The translations under genes were made by a program, and so were the position numbers. Of a stretch of 64,000 nt of DNA, positions 45,871-58,509 are shown piece by piece. Numbering within the stretch: the stretch's first letter is position 1; the number at the start of each line of letters is the position of its first letter. The stretch is taken from contig NW_026731581.1 in NCBI RefSeq assembly GCF_028476545.1, positions 76,001 through 140,000 of the forward strand, read 5' to 3'. Below the pieces are notes generated by a model. The model saw nothing but the letters and a program-made list of their open reading frames with translations. It did not search any database and had not been told where the DNA came from. Source of the stretch: Physella acuta (lineage: Eukaryota > Mollusca > Gastropoda > Physidae).

Positions 45871-47786
45871 AGGGGGCTCAGAATTTTTTTTTTGCGGCGT
45901 GGCCCTTTTTTTCTAGTTCCGCCACTGGTCTGGCCTACATGTTAAACGAGAAAATTAAACTACATTTAAATTTAAATGTGAAACACTAGCTTACTTAATA
46001 TTTAGATGACGTTTCGGTTTGAGAAATAGCAAGCATGCTTTAACGGTTAACACATTAAAACTGTGGCTTAATAATTAGCAGTGTACAGTGATTAGTATTA
46101 CATGTTTAGATTTCAGATCAAACTTGAAATTATTAAATCACATGATCTGAAATTGTATTTACAGAAGCTACCATAGAGGATAGGTAGAAGGCTCTTTAAA
46201 CTTAGCTAGCAATCTAAAGCACAGACTAGCCTCTCTCAACTGACCACTCATACCACACACAGACTAGCCTCTCTCAACTGACCAGTCATACCACACACAG
46301 ACTAGCCTCTCTCAACTGACCACTCATACCACACGCAGACTAGCCTCTCTCAACTGACCAGTCATACCACACACAGACTAGCCTCTCTCAACTGACCACT
46401 CATACCACACGCAGACTAGCCTCTCTCAACTGACCACTCATACCACACACAGACTAGCCTCTCTTAACTGACCACTCATTCCACACACAGACTAGCCTCT
46501 CTCAACTGACCACTCATACCATACACAGCCTAGCCTCTCTCAACTGACCACTCATTCCACACACAGACTAGCCTCTCTCAACTGACCACTCATACCATAC
46601 ACAGCCTAGCCTCTCTCAACAGACTAGTCTGGCCTTTCAAGAATTCAAGGTAACAGACACTGCAGTACAACCCTGATACTTAAAATTCAATTAGCAGATA
46701 GCTCGCGATTTCTTGGGTCGCAACATAATGATCCCATCCCTGGCCCTTGACCAAGTTTGCTAGAGCAGATGAAAGATAAAATTTGTCAAATATAAACACC
46801 TACAAGCACGTAAACTATTACTTCCTGCTGGCACACATCCTTTCTGTGCTCAGAGTTTCTTCCAGGCATCTCTTCGGGGGGGGGGGGGGGGGGGGGCTAA
46901 GCCCCCCGAAACTTTGGAACCGCCTCCCCCCCCCCCCCCCCCTCGAACGAAATGAAATTTATATAATTTACATAGAAAATATATACTTTTAACAGTGTGT
47001 CCCCCCCCCCGAAGAAAGTCTACCGCCCCCCCCCCCCGAAAATTTCAAGTACCCCCCCCCCCCGGAGAAAAAAGTCTGGAAGAAACACTGTCTGTGATAC
47101 GTTGCCTCATTTTAAAGACATTTTAATAAATTGAATGTTTGTTTTTCATGTGATTTTTTAAATTTAACAATATATTTTTAAGAATTAAAAATATTTGCAT
47201 TATGTTGCTTTTTTATACGCATTAATTTGATAAGTAAACCATTAGCAAATAGTAATTATTGATTGACATAAAGTTTATATTACTCTACAAACACATCAAC
47301 CACCAGATATATATAAATCCTTTGTGATCATAGAAACCCGTAATAAAGATAGTTTCAAAGAATAAACTAAATCATCTCTTTTCGAAATAAACTAACCTCA
47401 TCATGTACAATAAGCTCAAAAGATAAAAAATGAGTCCAAAATGTAAATTCTAGCTCATATCAGTTGTTAAGGATTTCTTAACAACATACAAATCACGAAA
47501 TCACGTTCCTTGGACAAAACTCAATTCTCGGTTCAAAACGGTCAAGTCGGTGGGACAGAGATAGTCGATTTTGCGGTGAAACTTTTAGAATTAGCAAACC
47601 ATCTAACTTTTTAAAACTGCTTTAAATTAATTATTTTAAACGTTAGAGTATAATAGGTAAAGAGTTTCTTCGCACAAATCATTAAAAATTATTATAATTC
47701 GTGCGATCGAGAATGAAATAATCAGTTTTTTGTAAGCCCTGTAAAATGTACATTTTCGGAGTTCGACGCTTTGCGACAGAGGCCTT

Positions 47787-47863
<77 letters not shown>

Positions 47864-50800
47864 TGTGTGTGGGAACAGGGCATTTCCCCCCCTGTCAATG
47901 ATATTTCCCCCCGACATTACCCCCAGAGTAATTACCCCCTGTCAATTACCCCCCTGTCAATTACTCTCCCCCCCCCCCCCGCCCAGTAGGACATTACCCC
48001 CCCCCCCCCCCCCCCGGATAGGGTTAGAGTTAGGGTTAGGGCTAGGTTTACTGTTAGGTTTAGGGCTAGGGATAGGGTTAGGGTTAGGGTTAGGTTAGGT
48101 TAGGGTTAGGGTTAGGGTTAGGGTTAGGGTTAGGGTTAGGGTTAGGGTTAGGGATAGGGTTAGGGTTAGGGTTAGGGTTAGGGTTAGGGTTAGGGCTAGG
48201 TTTAGGGTTAGGTTTAGGGCTAGGGATAGGGTTAGGGTTAGGGTTAGGGTTAGGGCTAGGGCTAGGGCCATGGCTAAGGCTAGGGTTGGGGTTAGGGTTA
48301 GGGTTAGTGTTAGGTTTTAGGTTTAGGTTTACGTTTAGGTTTAGGTTTAGGTTTAGGTTTAGGTTTAGATTTAGGTTTAGGTTTAGGTTTAGGTTTAGGT
48401 TTAGGTTTAGGTTTAGGTTTAGGTTTAGGTTTAGGTTTAGGTTTAGGTTTAGGTTTAGGTTTAGGTTTAGGTTTAGGTTTAGGTTTAGGTTTAGGTTTAG
48501 GTTTAGGTTTAGGTTTAGGTTTAGGTTTAGGTTTAGGTTTAGGTTTAGGTTTAGGTTTAGGTTTAGGTTTAGGTTTAGGTTTAGGTTTAGGTTTAGGGTT
48601 AGGGTTAGGGTTAGGGTAGGGTTAGGGTTAGGGCTAGGGTTAGGGTTAGAGCTAGTTTTAAGGTTAGGGTTGTGTCTTTCTTTGGTTTGTGTTTTGTGTG
48701 AAGTTTTAGGCTAAGGTGGATGCTTAGGTTTTTGTCTTTTTCTCAAGGTTTGGATTAAAGTAGTATATATGTATAAAATTCCAGTTAGAGTTAGGATTTT
48801 AACTCGAGAGGGGGGAGGGTAATTGACAGGGGGGTAATTGCTCCGGGGGGTAAATACGGGGGGGGGGAGGAAATATCCGGGGGGGGGATATCGAGGGGGG
48901 TAATGTCCTGTAGCCGGTGTGGGTGTGTGTGTGTGTGTGTAATAATTCGAACTTCAACTAAAATCATTTATAGGAACGCTACATAATTTGACGAAATTCC
49001 GTTTTAATTGCCACTCTACTTGATACAATTTATACCCAGGAAAGTAAATAATTCATATTGAACCCTGGTTGGTTGTACAGAAAAGCTAAAAGCCCTATCA
49101 TGTTTACTAACTTGAAGAGTTTTTCTTGAGCCGGCTATGCCGGCATATAACTGACTATGAAATCCTCTTACCCGCAAATATAACATAACATATAATATAA
49201 TTATATTACTAACCTCATTTGAAATTAGAAAAATTAATTTACCAAATACAAAATCAAGCACGACAGTATTCTTATTATTTCAGTATGTAAGATAAACAAG
49301 TATGGAAAGAACTGTAGCCGTAACTGCTCCACAAATTGCCTGGAACGTAAATGTAATCACACGAACGGCATCTGTTTCAAGTGTATAAGTGGTTTTCAAG
49401 GAGACTTCTGCAATCAAAGTATGTAAAAAAAACACTTAATTTTAGAGATGAAACAAATAAGAAAGCTGTATAACAGTAAGCTTTTAATTAATTGCACTGA
49501 AAATAAGAAAATAAAACTAACGTGCATTCCTAAATAAAAGTATTGGGGATTCCATAAGCGACCAATAAAAGACAGCAATTTAGTTTTATTTTCTTAATTT
49601 CAATGCAATTAAATGATAATTTATATTTTTTTATTTTTGTTTTTTTTTATTTGTTTTAGTAATCTTTCCGAATAAAGTTTACATTAAATAGAAAGTGAAT
49701 AAAACTATGTGTATCTAAACTCAATCAGTAGCATCCATTCCATAAAGAACACTTACCTTCCTCTTCTTATTCCGTAGACCACAACAGGTTAACTAGACAG
49801 AAAGTTAATAATTCGTATCCCTTAAGAAAACAAATGAAATTAAAAATAACTTCAAGTCAAAAGCAGTTCATTTCAACTTTAAAGTCATATTTTATTCAAA
49901 ACCAAATGAAAAGTCATGATTTTAAGGAGTAAATAATGAAAGGGAAGGCACAGTAATTAAGAAAAAAATTTATATAGTTCTTCTGGTGAGTATAATCGTT
50001 ACTAAAGGGTATAAACAATCTCCTGTTTACTATAAATATGCATATACAATGACAAATTAATCAATTTCTTTTACAAATTAAACATTTAATCATTTCTTTA
50101 CATTGCACGTAAAACAGTACCATCGCTGTCATTTGCTCTGTCTAACAGTGTCCTATTAAATAGTAGTTGGGTTTGTTTATATAAAGACATAAAGTTATTT
50201 TATAAATGCCACTGTTTTTACTCTTTTGCATAACGTCAAGAAAATGTTAAATACACGCACACTGCTAAAACATATTAAAAAGATTAATGTCAAATATTAT
50301 TTTCGTTTAGATTCTTAGAAAAAGTGGATACATTTTAATAACATAATAACAGTAGGGTAGAAAAATTTAATTAATTAAACTCTTTTTTCTAATTTTGACA
50401 AGGGAGGTAATTTAAAAAAATTAACTCACGCTAAATAATTAAATTATTAAAATCTACGGAATGGCTAAAGTTAAATTAAATGTATGTGGTTTAATACATG
50501 TTGTACATCGGCAGACATCAGAGCGTTGCGCCATTTTTTAAAATGTTATATTGTTTGATAAGTAAAATTAAATTTTAGAGAGGTTTATGAGTTACGGTTT
50601 TGGTTGCTATATCAGCATAAAAAAACATCACAGATGCAGCCGTTTGGATAATACAGTGATGTACGAGTGGTGCTTGCGGGTTGATATGGCTAGGACAGGG
50701 GTCGGCAATCTGCGGCTCGCGAGCTGCATGCGGCTCTTTTGACGTCCAGATGCGGCTGTCTAGCTCCTTGCACACATATTAATAGTTATATAATTTCATT

Positions 50801-52962
50801 TTTACTGGACGGTGGGGTACGATTTTACCCTGCGTTCAGTGGGATGGAAGATAAGCCTTATGAGAACCAAAGGATAGAGGCGTACGATGCAAGTTATTCA
50901 AACCGATATCCAAGCCAGTTAGTCGGCGTTCACCGTTTTGAGGCCTAACTGGCTAATGGGAGACACCTCCTGAGCCGGTGATATCCGTACAGAAAAAATA
51001 ATATAATAATTATTAGCTTCTAAAGTCCTAGAATAATATTATTTGATTGCTAATTTTACTATTCTGGCGAAACATGTCTATGTTTTTATATAAATAAATA
51101 TTATTTCATATTTAAAGCTATTTATTTTAAATAACAAATCATATTTATCTGCCTAATCTTAATCAAATACCAAAATATTGAACTAAAAATTATGGCTCTT
51201 TAAAAACTGGGAAATTTTGTTGTAACTCTTGGCTCTTACGTCTCAAAAGGTTGCCGACCCCTGGGCTAGCAGTGTTTCTTCCAGACTTTTTTCTCCGGGG
51301 GGGGGGGGGCACTTGAAAATTTCGGGGGGGGGGGGGGGGGAAGCGGTAGACTTTCTTCAGGGGTGGGGCGGACACTGTTAAAAGTATATACTCTCCAGTA
51401 GCGTACGCAGGGGGGGAGCAGGGGGAGCGTCCGCTCCCCCTCTGGCCATTTTCAGCAAAGTGGCGCCTTTTTCGAAACTTTTTAAACTCAAAGTTTAAAA
51501 CAATGATATTTGTTTAAAAAATATTTTTGGTCGGCACATCTATTTAAATCACAAGATTTCTTTTCATGCAGCAATTAAGCATTATTGTACTAGTCTAGTA
51601 GTGTCTACGTTTACAACACGTATTAATAGCTGCATCAGTTTGCCATTCTAAAAATAACCATTACGATGCATTGGAATTTTTAAAAATCCTCTACAGGTAG
51701 TACCACTTGGCAAGAGGGGTGTTAAGTTTAAGGCAACTGTATAATGTATTTGCCTTCGAATAATTGCATTAGAAAATGTTATACATAAAACTTCACACAT
51801 AATTTAAATTACTTTATATATACAGCTTGAATCGTGTGATTAATTTTTTTTGAAAATTACTATACAGAAACAATTACAACTGATGTGGCACCTCTATTTA
51901 AATTTACTTATGGGCAAGCTGCGTAGCGGTGGGGAAATTTTGACAAGGTCAACAACGTCGTCACGATGATGTAGTAGTATTCTTACAGTTTGGGCGATAG
52001 TGATACGATTACAAATTATATGAAACAGTTACAACCCCCCTCCCCCATGGACCCCTCTGTAAAAAGAAATATTGTCATAATACCACTGCTACTTATTTAA
52101 ATCTATTTCGGAATCACTATACATGTGTAATATATATATATGTATGTTTAGAACATTCATCTAAAAACTGACGCTATGTTCACTCTGAGTTGGTTATCCC
52201 CCCCCCCCCCCCACACCTCACCACCACAATTGTGTAGAGCGACATTAATGTCACACCTAGGTATACACTGGGTTGGATAATTGACCTAAAGTGACCGGAC
52301 AGTAAAAAGGTGTGTGAGCAATACAGTGATCTAACCCATACCTATCACTATGTTAAAAATGATCTTTAAGGAACAAAAAGAAGCAGTAGTTAATTTAAAA
52401 ATATATGATCTGAACTAAAATACCGACATTTAGTTAAATGTAGGCTGTAATTCCGAATGTTTTTCTATTAAATCGAAAAGCGTGGTTTTATACCAACTCT
52501 GATTTCAAAAACTTTCATTATGCTGTAATGCTTTAGCATTTATGATGACGATATATTTAATTCTGATTATGGACAAAAACATTTTATAAACACGAATAGT
52601 GTTAAACAATTTTATTATATTCTAAAGTAATTATTTATTTGTTTTGACATGTATAATTAAATATGTAGATATATACATATTTATATTAAGAGAGTGATTA
52701 TTTCCCCTATTTCACTTGTCTTAAATAATTTCCAAGGAATTATTACGTAAGAAATTTTTTTACAAGAATTACAAAACAGATTGTGTTACGTTCATTGTTT
52801 TTGGTTGTAGTTTGTGTATATTTTGTTTGTTTTTTTTGTTTAGATTGATACAATTTTTGTTTTGTCGGCCTACATTGTGTGTTTTTTCTTATTTCTTCAG
52901 AGTGCTACTTTCAATTTTTTTACATCATAGCGAAGTAATGACATACAGCTAGTAATTATATA

Positions 52963-53039
<77 letters not shown>

Positions 53040-53549
53040 CACGTATTTCGGCGCCTTTTTTTGCTCTTTTCGCTCCCCCTACAACGAAAACCTGGATACG
53101 CCTCTGATACTCTCTATATAAATTTCATTTCGTTCGGGGGGGGGGGGGGGGGCGGTAGAAATTCCCCCCCCCCCCTGGAAGAAACTCTGTGGGCAAGGAG
53201 AATGAGTGGATCGGTACAGTGTTGAATTATTTTTCAGATTGCTGTTTATGTGTCGTAAGGTCTATTTTATGGTGGTCGGCGTTGTTATTTTAATGTATTG
53301 AATCCTCATTAATAAAACTATGTCTCTCTTAGAACCCTTTCAAAAAAATATAAAGATTACAATTGCGCCAATTTTTTACACACTCCTTATAGAAAGATAA
53401 TAATGTAGTCAGCTGCTTATTCATTTTGCATTAATTGCTTTAAGGGGATATGCAAGTGTAGCAATATAGTATAACAAATCATTAATCTCTGTTCCCAAGA
53501 AGGTACATTTAAAAAAGATTTACCGTGGCGGAGCACGGGTATGCAGCTA

Positions 53550-53637
<88 letters not shown>

Positions 53638-56600
53638 AAGCACTAATTATTTACATAATTAACTGTTAAAATAGAGTTAGATATTAGTTTATAACAAGTA
53701 TAAGATACAATTGAATTATAAATTATAGTTCAGATTGGAAATCGTTTGAATAAAAGAAAAACAATAGATTAAATCTTTTTTTATTTCAAAGATAAATTTC
53801 ATAATCTATTATACTTTAGAATAGAAATATTTAACGTCTAATATAGATTCTCGTTGTTTCAAATCTAACAAAGATATTAAAACACAAGTGGTACTGAAGT
53901 CGAATGAAAATCGTAGGACTGACGCCTATTTTTTTTAATCCGTAAACGTGTCTACGAGTATGCTAGCCAGAAAAAATTCTAGCCCCCCCCTCCCCGAACG
54001 AAATGAAATTTATTTATATAATTTATATAGAAAATATATACTTTTAACAGTGTCCGCCCCCCCCCCCCCTTGTCTGGAAGAAACACTGATGCTAGCATAC
54101 GTGTATATGCATTTTCAGTATTAACTCCTAAAGTCAGTTTAATATTTGCTAATTAGTTGCTTCCTAAGCAAATTCTTTTAAAAATTTAACTGTAACCTTT
54201 TGGATTCAACAGTCATTAGGGCAGATGAAGTAGAGTTTCCCTGTATCCTCGGCTGTCAGGTAATCTGAGCAGGATGGACTCAATAACGTTAAATGCCCTC
54301 ACACCTTTTTTCGAACTCATAACGTTTTGGTTATTACTCGTGTATTCTACCTTCCCACCACACTTACTATTAAACATAGTCCCACGTATAACTAAAATGC
54401 ATTAAATGTTTTTGGCTTTTCTCGTACTCTTTCAGCCTGCGACCCAGGGTACTACGGCACAAGCTGTTTGCTACAATGCAACAAACACTGCACTGATCAG
54501 TTATGTAACCAAACCACAGGACACTGTTTTAGGTGTCACCCTGGGTACTATGGTGATACCTGTGAGCTCAGGTGCAGTGATCAGTGTGGTGGTGACCGGA
54601 TGTGTGACGTCAATGGGACCTGTCTCTATGGCTGCTCAGATGGTTACCATGGTGATAAGTGTTTAGACGGTACGGACAACATAACTTAAGGGCAGCTAAA
54701 CCCCCCAAAGTGAAAATTATGTGTTAGAACTTTTTTGAGAAATAAGGAAGTTGTAACTAACATAGTAAATGAAAAATGAAAAACAAAATCATTAAAAAGT
54801 TATGGTTTTAGAAAATATTTTCTAAAATGTCAATTTTAGGAGAAAATAGCTCAAAATGAGCTCTAATTGAAATCACAATAACACAGTTTCTGTTTGTCAG
54901 AATGAGATATATCTTTAACATAGTGGAATATACACAAATACAGACAGGATGAACTAAAACAATTAGAAAATAGTAAAAGAAAATGGATTTTAACCAAAAC
55001 ATTTTAAATGTAAGACCTAAAAAATAGCAAAAAAGTAGGAAGTAGACTTAGGTTTTTATATTATAAAATGTGAAGGTACCCTTCTTAAGTCAGGGAAGGT
55101 AAAGCGGATTAAGTGCCGTGTTAATCACATTCGATTCCAAATACGAAGATTGTAGACAGATAATCTCAACTCGCTTCTCTTTAGACCAACTGGTCTAAAA
55201 ATATTCTTTATTTTATTCCTGATTGATTTCAATAAAAATGACTTTCTGTCAAATGCTTTACATCTAGAAGCTGGTTTGTAAAATGTACAATTTCAATACA
55301 ACGGTATGCAGGAATAAAACGTAATAAGCATTTCGTAGTAAGTTTTAAAATCCACTACACTTAAAAATGAAAGTATTGTTTTCCTTTTCTTATGATAAAA
55401 TACTTAAAGCTGTGGTCATTCATAAAAATCGTGTAAAATGATTTAACGACTAACCTTTGACTTGTCAGTAGAGTTGCAAAACATCTAAAAAGTTTCAAAG
55501 AATTCGCTAGATTTAATTTCAAACGTGGTCAAAATTAAGTTTCAAAATGTTACCACAAACCCACACACACACAGATATACCGACAAATGAAAAGAGTGAC
55601 TTTGACAAAGGTTAAAATCCACAAAATTACTTTTAAAGCTGACCTACCATTTACATCGTGCGACGTGATGAAATTTGGCCCCTCCTGTACACAAACCTGC
55701 TGTCCCAACTGTAAACCTGTCGAACCTGCAGGGTCTACCACTTGTCACTATGTTACAGGCGCCTGTCTGTTGGGATGTCGTATGTGAGACCTCTAGAAAT
55801 GTCATCAAAATGTGTTAATCCTAATCTAGTGTTGGGATTTACACTTGGTCCTTGTGATAAGGGTTAATTCTTTTGTAAGTCAGTTAATTTTGTTAATCCT
55901 AATCTAGTATAAATATATGACATCTGACCTGATATTGTGTTATTAATTGAACCTCTTTCAGCCTGTAACGAATATTATCATGGTCTGAACTGTTCTGAAC
56001 GTTGTAGTTCGTATTGTGGAGGGAATGGGTCATGTGACAGTGTCACTGGGACGTGTCTTGAGAACTGCACTAGTGGCTACATGGGGTCACATTGTAATGA
56101 ATGTAAGTATTGTTTATATTTTATTGTATGTGTGAAAACTTTATGAAGTATGTAGACGAGTCTCGGTAAGCAGATGAAAGTAGTTGATAAGCAGAGTTTC
56201 TTCCAGGCATCTCTTCGGGGGGGCTAAGCCCCCCCGAAAAATTTTTACCGCCCCCCCCCGAACGAAATGAAATTTATATAATTTATATAGAAAATATATA
56301 CTTTTAACAGTGTCCGCCCCCCCGAAGAAAGTTTACCGCCCCCCCGAAGATTTCAAGTGCCCCCCCCCCCGGAGAAAAAAGTCTGGAAGAAACACTGTTG
56401 ATAAGTTTTTGTATCAATGACGTGTAGGGGAGCTATGTTTAGTGGAATTGTTAAAAACGGCTTTAATAATTTCTGAAACGATTTCGTTAATTTTTTTGCA
56501 ACTGTATGACTATAACTTCACCAATTATAAGTCTTAACTCATCACTTAGCTGTTAAAATATTGTCATGCACTTTTATCAATAAAATAATATATATAATTT

Positions 56601-58420
56601 AACTCTGAAAAAAATAATTAAAAAATAGTAAAAATAATATGCCATATAGTATAGTAGAGGTTTTTAAGCTAATTTGTCAATCCGTTTGTTTAATGTTTAA
56701 AATTTAAAAAAAAAGATGAAGTATCATTATATTGTCACACACCTATATGTATATAGTCATGTTTAACAATACTAGCATATTACAATTTTACGATTTCATT
56801 TTAAAGAACCTTTGGAATATAACAACTTTTATACTTTTATACATTTTACGTAACACAGCATGTGTGGACGGCACCTGGGGAGATCGCTGTAGTTATAACT
56901 GTAGTAGATTTTGTAAGAGATCATTGAACAACACTTGGTGTGATCCTGTCAATGGTACTTGTCTAAACGGCTGCACAGAAAACAGATACGGGGCTGTTTG
57001 CTTGAATGGTAACGTGCACTTATTTATTTTGTTCCAGAACACAGAGTAACTAATCGGCCTTAAAATTGTAGAATACGTGTATATTTTGTGTTTTGCTATT
57101 TGTTAAGCAATGTGTCGATAGGGCTGGTAAGTAGGTCACCAACCAGTTCTACGGTTCATGCAGGTTTTATTGAGCTGGTTGGTGACCTACTTACCAGCCC
57201 TATTACAACTAAAGGCTCTGCTTTATGAAATAAATTATTCAAACAGAAGCCCTCAGTTATCAAGATAAAACATCCGCATTGTACAGTATCTTAGGAGTGG
57301 TACCGATGATTGCTGCTGTCGTCATTATAATCGTTATTATCAAATGGAGGTACACCAGTCAATATAACTTATCTTTTCAATTACACGATATACTCTTAAA
57401 ATGATTATTTTATTTAGTATTTAGATGTTATTTAAAAATGTATTTTATCCAATTACTAATGTAGAAAATCTAAAAAAGCTCAAAAAACAATATCTACAAA
57501 ACCTAAAGAGTTAACGCAAACGAAGCAAATAACTACTTTAGGTAAGTGGGAATATTTAAAATTTTACCAACATCGATGTTAATATGTTAAATTAACGATG
57601 TTATTTTTTTAAATTAAAACTTTGTATTCATTAACCATTTAGAGTACACATCAATAGCTGCGAGTGACCTGTGCACATTTATCAACTCACACACTAGTGA
57701 GTACTATAGTGATACATTCGTGGTAAGTAAATAACTGTCTTAACGCAACTCTTTGTACAGTAGACAATTTACATATTTCAAAAAATTATATTAGATATCT
57801 TTACAAAATATGTGTACCATTTATACATGCTTTTTTACCTTTAAGACTGCCATTTTCTAATAGGCGAATACTCGATGACAATGCACTTTGACATAAATGT
57901 GACAAAATCAGAATTAATTTTAAAAAATATACAATGTTTGTTTTATTAAGCACTAATTTTTGCTTTGATCATACACCATTTGTTGCGTTCACTTTGTGCG
58001 CAGTTCATTTTCTACACGATTCTTTCGTATTCCTTTCTGTTACATACGAGAAAGCTTAGGGGAGATAACTTCTGCTTTTATAATATGAAATATTTCAAGT
58101 ACTAAAGCATTACTTAAAACTTATGTATTCATTATTTTAGTTCGTTCACCAATGTAATCATATCAGTTTGTTAAATACTTTTTAAGGGTTTTAGAAATTT
58201 TCGTCTAACTGATAAATCTATTATTCATAGACCATCCCTACACCTAAAAATAGAAGTATGACTGTTGGTCTCGGTGACATAAATAAAAGTAAAAATCGCT
58301 ACAAAAATGTGTGTGCATGTAAGTAAGGATTTTACTAGTTTCTTTTATAAAAAGAAATAAGTTCATTGTAAGAAATGTTTCAAAACGAAAAACAAACCAA
58401 CACACCCAAGGCAGTATTTA

Positions 58421-58509
<89 letters not shown>

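Larger units (their letters stand above)
44982..45927 (-). mobile_element. hAT-like element H, copy 2
   Basis: GTCTGGCC flanks both sides (44974-44981 and 45928-45935). The ends read CAGGGGTG and, inverted, CAGTGGCGGAACTAG. A truncated MITE A copy (44989-45165) lies at its left end. It is a short copy lacking the coding relic found next to copy 1. Confidence 0.75.
51270..53189. mobile_element. hAT MITE family A, split by element B
   Basis: CAGTGTTTCTTCCAGAC starts at 51270 and the closing CTGGAAGAAACTCTG ends at 53189. Element B copy 2 sits between. Confidence 0.8.

Noticed and set aside
46223-46625. Second splice-signal minisatellite
   Set aside because: The 38-bp unit contains no paired donor and acceptor, so it is only a simple minisatellite.
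48286-48714. 142-codon Phe-Arg open frame
   Set aside because: It is produced by the TTTAGG telomere-like array.
54406-54666. 86-codon open frame overlapping the double EGF exon
   Set aside because: It is an alternative frame of exon 54436-54669. The cysteine-rich frame fits the splice phases.
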